Program-made: the position numbers and the translations under genes
DNA from: Marinomonas maritima
GTDB lineage: Bacteria > Pseudomonadota > Gammaproteobacteria > Pseudomonadales > Marinomonadaceae
Reading direction: 5' to 3'
Length of the DNA: 64,000 bases
NCBI RefSeq assembly: GCF_024435075.2
Contig: NZ_JAMZEG020000004.1
Span: 416,001-480,000, forward strand
Part shown: positions 61,362 through 64,000 of the stretch, piece by piece
How positions within the stretch are numbered: the first letter of the stretch is position 1
How the letters are laid out: every line of letters starts with the position of its first letter
Notes under the pieces: generated by a model
The model's input: the letters and a program-made list of their open reading frames with translations, nothing else
Database searches by the model: none
What the model was told of the DNA's origin: nothing

Positions 61362-61869
61362 AGGAACCTCGGTATTACTAAATAGAAAAATGAATGAAAA
61401 ACGATCAACTATCGATAAGGCCGCTTAGTATATAGGCAAAATTCTAAAAAGGAAGTGAGTGAAATCCCATTTACCCGGTCATCAATATTAATATATATAA
61501 GTAGTATATAAGGTCTTTTGTTATTGTTATGTTTATATAGGAAGCAAAAATCTGTTAGTAAGTATTTTTTATACATATAAATCATATTGATACAGCGATG
61601 ACATCTTGTGAACTATCCCCCTCTCTTCCTAAATGTGGGTAACTTATTCCTGTGTATAAAAGTACCACTTATACACGGCCTGATTTTTACCTCTAAGTTG
61701 TTAAAAACTGTGCAAAACTTCTTATCAACCTATTACCATACTTATCAACAGGTGGTTTTTTTTAAATAGTCGATATTAAGTTGTTGATTTTTAAAAGTTT
61801 AATTTATTTTATAAGCATTTTTTTGCCTTTATTTTAAAAAACAATCCACAAGCAAAAAAATTAAAATTT
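61362..61869. other. Probable chromosomal replication origin (oriC)
   Basis: A 508-base, very AT-rich gap between mnmG and gntP. DnaA-box-like nine-mers cluster at 61634-61642 (TTACCCACA, minus), 61651-61659 (TTATACACA, minus, full consensus), 61669-61677 (TTATACACG, plus), 61722-61730 (TTATCAACC, plus), 61742-61750 (TTATCAACA, plus) and 61842-61850 (CAATCCACA, plus, weak). AT-rich tracts at about 61485-61600 and 61755-61865 could be the unwinding element. Position beside mnmG, as in E. coli, supports the call. Few GATC sites are seen. Confidence 0.8.
61651..61659 (-). other. Consensus DnaA box
   Basis: TTATACACA on the minus strand fits the high-affinity DnaA consensus TTATNCACA without mismatch. 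Others in the cluster have one or more mismatches. Confidence 0.8.
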
Positions 61870-62916
61870 CTAATTAATTGTATTTTTATGATACATATAA
61901 ATCATAATGTTTGAAGAATAGATCTTGTTCACATTTTTGTGAACTAATCCAAATTCTTCCTGTGCTTCTGTGATTAATAAAATAGGAGCAGCAACAACCA
62001 AACCTTGGCTAATGCGCTCGCTAAACTCTTCTATTTTTTTATCACTTTTTAACAGTAATAAAGATAAAAACAGGCCAATTAACAAGGCATTTACAGGTTG
62101 TCCTAAAAAGACGAATGCATCGTATAAAGTCGCTTTTCCCAAAGGTGCAGAAGGAAAACCAGCAATAGATCCAAAGCATATTAATAAAATAGGTACAAAG
62201 ATCGGTGCAAAGGCTTTAAATGGGCTTGGTAGTGTACCGTAGCTTTGTTTTAACGTTTCGTAATCTTCATTTTGAGCTTTTAGTTCATCCGCGCCTTCAC
62301 CATCAGGCTCGATATTAGTAAAGTGATTTGCCCATAACATTCCCGCCAAAGCCGCAACAGCAGCGACAAAAATACCCACCAAGATAACCAAACCCAAATT
62401 TGACTCTAGGCCTAAGTTCCCTGCCGCCGCAATAGGGCCAGGCGTTGGCGGTACAAAGGTATGTGTCGCATAAAGCCCAGTGGCCAGAGCCACACTCATA
62501 GACACACTGGAAACTTTCATGCGATTTGCCATGGACTGTTTCAATGAGTTTAAAATAACAAAGCCAGAATCACAGAACACGGGGATGGAAACCATATAAC
62601 CAATCAAGGACATGGTTAAAGTAGGAAAGCGTTTTCCTAGAAGCTTAATAACGCAATTGGCCATGGTAATGGCGGCACCGCTTTTTTCTAAAATGGTTCC
62701 AATAATCGTACCTAGGACGATCACTAGTCCTATGTATCCAAGAATCCCACCAAAGCCCGATGTAATCGTTTTGGCAATGGTACTACTAGGTAAACCATAA
62801 GCAAACGCTGCGATAAATGCCGCTAATATCAGGGTTAAGAAAGGGTGAAGTTTAAATTTAGATGTTGCAACGACGATAAAGGCGATAACCCCTATCAAGA
62901 TCAGTACTAAGCTCAT
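61870..62916 (-). pseudogene. GntP-family gluconate/glycerate permease, C-terminally truncated
   Basis: The first 315 or so residues are a GntP/GntT-type transporter: VVATSKFKLHPFLTLILAAFIAAFAYGL, GFGGILGYIGLVIVLGTIIGTILEKSGAA, GYMVSIPVFCDSGFVIL, ALATGLYATHTFVPPTPGPIAAA. After QGLVVAAPILLIT, where relatives read GAGGAFGAVLK and go on for some 110 residues, this gene reads EAQEEFGLVHKNVNKIYSS and stops, so it is 348 rather than about 440-450 aa. The last two or three helices are missing and the AT-rich oriC sequence follows. It is probably inactive, although a shortened protein cannot be excluded. The CdaR-type gene upstream is its likely regulator. Confidence 0.75.
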
Positions 62917-63106
62917 CGAGTAATGTCCTTTTTTATTTTTAGTGTTGGAGTCAATGACACCTGTTTTTAGGACTTTTATTATTCAATAAACAGCCAACTT
63001 AAGCTTTAGCCACTTAGCTGGATATAACGCTCTTTTGTATGCTTTTTTTGTTCATTTGCACAAAATTATTGAATTTTATACTCTCAATAAGCCATTTTAC
63101 TGTCAT
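62917..63106 (-). promoter_or_regulatory. Region between the CdaR-type gene and gntP
   Basis: A 190-base gap on the minus strand, AT-rich, that should contain the gntP promoter and CdaR-type binding sites. AAGGAC stands about eight bases before the gntP ATG. I see no strong hairpin or clear -35/-10 pair. Confidence 0.4.
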
Positions 63107-64000
63107 TTAATCCGCAATTAATTGGCCTAAATAGAGTCTAAAAAGACCCTCTAATGCATGAATGTCTAATTGGGTAATGTGTTGAATTTTATCTAACCGA
63201 TACCGCAACGTATTACGGTGAATGTGTAAGGCATTAGCACACTGCTGTAAATCCCCAAAATGAGTAATGTAGGCAGCGAGCGTCTTTCGTAACGATCCTT
63301 TATTATCAGCGAATTGAAGTTGTTGGTAATGACTAGATAAAATCTCACCTCGCCAATTATGTTTAAGACCAGATAATAAAACCTGCAAAGAATAATCCTC
63401 AAACAAATACTTCCTCTCTTCATTGTTAAACTGCTTACCAATGATCAAGGTTTCCTGAGCCGTTTGATAGGAATGCGCTATGCCATCTATATTTGGAAAA
63501 TAATGCCCTAGAGCAATTTTTGTACCGTCTTTGATATGATGAGGCAAACGTTTTAAGAGTTCATCAATACGCGCACTTTCTAGGGTAGGATCCCAGTTAT
63601 GTCCATCTAAAAAAGCAGGTTTTAAAATAACCAGTTGATTCAGAGACGTCATAGCGACTAAATTTCCACGCTCAGGATACTGTAAAAGGTGTAATACCTC
63701 TTTCAGATTGTTCGTATCATGACCGTTATTCAAAGTTTTAGAGTTTATATCGCTCACCTCTATAATCGCTGCAACTCTAGGCGTTTCAAGAGAAATACCT
63801 AACTGAGAAGCCCATTCGATGAGCTGAGGTTTATCCCGGAGATCCCCCTTAATCAGTTGCAGAATAAACTCTTCTTTTTGGCGATTTTCCCATTGTAGTT
63901 TGTCTTGTAAATTGGCTTGCTCAACGATTATCTCAGCGGTCATTTTCAATAACTGCCCGTAAGGCGTTATTTCTTTGAATTCCCCTGTGATACCAATAAC
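63107..64000 (-). CDS. CdaR/SdaR-family sugar diacid regulator, partial
   Basis: A regulator of carbohydrate-diacid or glycerate use, cut by the right edge. The visible 297 codons begin (from 64000) VIGITGEFKEITPYGQLLKMTAEIIVEQ, matching CdaR past its N-terminal ligand domain. The GGDEF-like middle part (WASQLGISLETPRVAAIIEV) and the C-terminal PucR-type helix-turn-helix (LRKTLAAYITHFGDLQQCANALHIHRNTLRYRLDKIQHIT) follow. A TTG at 63949 is not the true start because the frame and homology go on upstream. The adjacent GntP gene fits the usual cdaR-permease pairing. Confidence 0.9.
   Translation of the reverse strand, partial: VIGITGEFKEITPYGQLLKMTAEIIVEQANLQDKLQWENRQKEEFILQLIKGDLRDKPQLIEWASQLGISLETPRVAAIIEVSDINSKTLNNGHDTNNLKEVLHLLQYPERGNLVAMTSLNQLVILKPAFLDGHNWDPTLESARIDELLKRLPHHIKDGTKIALGHYFPNIDGIAHSYQTAQETLIIGKQFNNEERKYLFEDYSLQVLLSGLKHNWRGEILSSHYQQLQFADNKGSLRKTLAAYITHFGDLQQCANALHIHRNTLRYRLDKIQHITQLDIHALEGLFRLYLGQLIAD

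Noticed and set aside
61362..61869. Missing C-terminal part of gntP within the oriC gap
   Set aside because: No frame in this stretch resembles the final GntP helices, so the loss looks like a deletion, not a frameshift.
1..64000. tRNA, rRNA, CRISPR arrays and known riboswitches
   Set aside because: I saw no cloverleaf, rRNA stretch, regularly spaced repeats or recognisable aptamer; a covariance search could still find a small RNA.

Overview
The window looks like a chromosomal segment next to the replication origin of a marine gammaproteobacterium of the Oceanospirillales, most like Marinomonas. This is inferred from three things: the gene order mnmG-rsmG-parA-parB-atpIBEFHAGDC, a pseudomonad-type pho/pst locus with very long PstA and PstC, and TRAP transporters beside a two-part proline catabolism locus. 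I cannot confirm the genus without a search. No tRNA or rRNA gene was seen.

Layout. 1-4334: end of ubiA, then phoB-phoR, and facing them a response regulator and a CysZ-like membrane protein. 4664-10241: a complete oppABCDF peptide importer ending in a strong terminator. 10430-13092: a signalling operon made of a cysteine-free molybdopterin-domain secreted protein, a degenerate hybrid kinase and an Hpt protein. 13098-20577: free-methionine sulfoxide reductase, then phoU-pstBACS read leftwards from a well-formed PhoB promoter. 20578-26770: an AT-rich accessory island with the Kiwa anti-phage pair kwaA-kwaB, a decayed IS5-family element, a PD-(D/E)XK nuclease-like gene, an integron gene cassette with a clear attC site, and a repeat-rich stretch. 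26771-36056: TRAP genes dctQM, a quinone oxidoreductase, an AraC regulator, putA with its C-terminal domain split off as a separate gene, and the TRAP binding protein. 36293-49677: housekeeping and regulatory genes (uvrD, aromatic aminotransferase, csdA-csdE, LysE exporter, tcdA and others). 49761-61361: the ATP synthase operon and the parAB/rsmG/mnmG block. 61362-61869: a probable oriC with several DnaA-box-like sequences. 61870-64000: a truncated GntP permease gene and a CdaR-type regulator cut by the window edge.

How the parts work together. PhoR-PhoB control phosphate uptake through PstSCAB-PhoU, and a near-consensus Pho box sits at the expected distance from a -10 element before pstS. 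The AraC regulator probably controls putA, whose product oxidises proline to glutamate together with a separately encoded ALDH-fold domain. CsdA and CsdE supply sulfur, and TcdA (CsdL) is nearby but no longer in their operon.

The most interesting region is 20.6-26.8 kb. The 25365-25847 gene sits in a cassette whose attC R'' sequence is the exact complement of its own 5' boundary. The neighbouring nuclease gene begins at that attC and ends in six of the seven bases expected of its own attC, exactly where the IS begins. This suggests a two-cassette, integrase-less array broken by an IS beside a Kiwa system.
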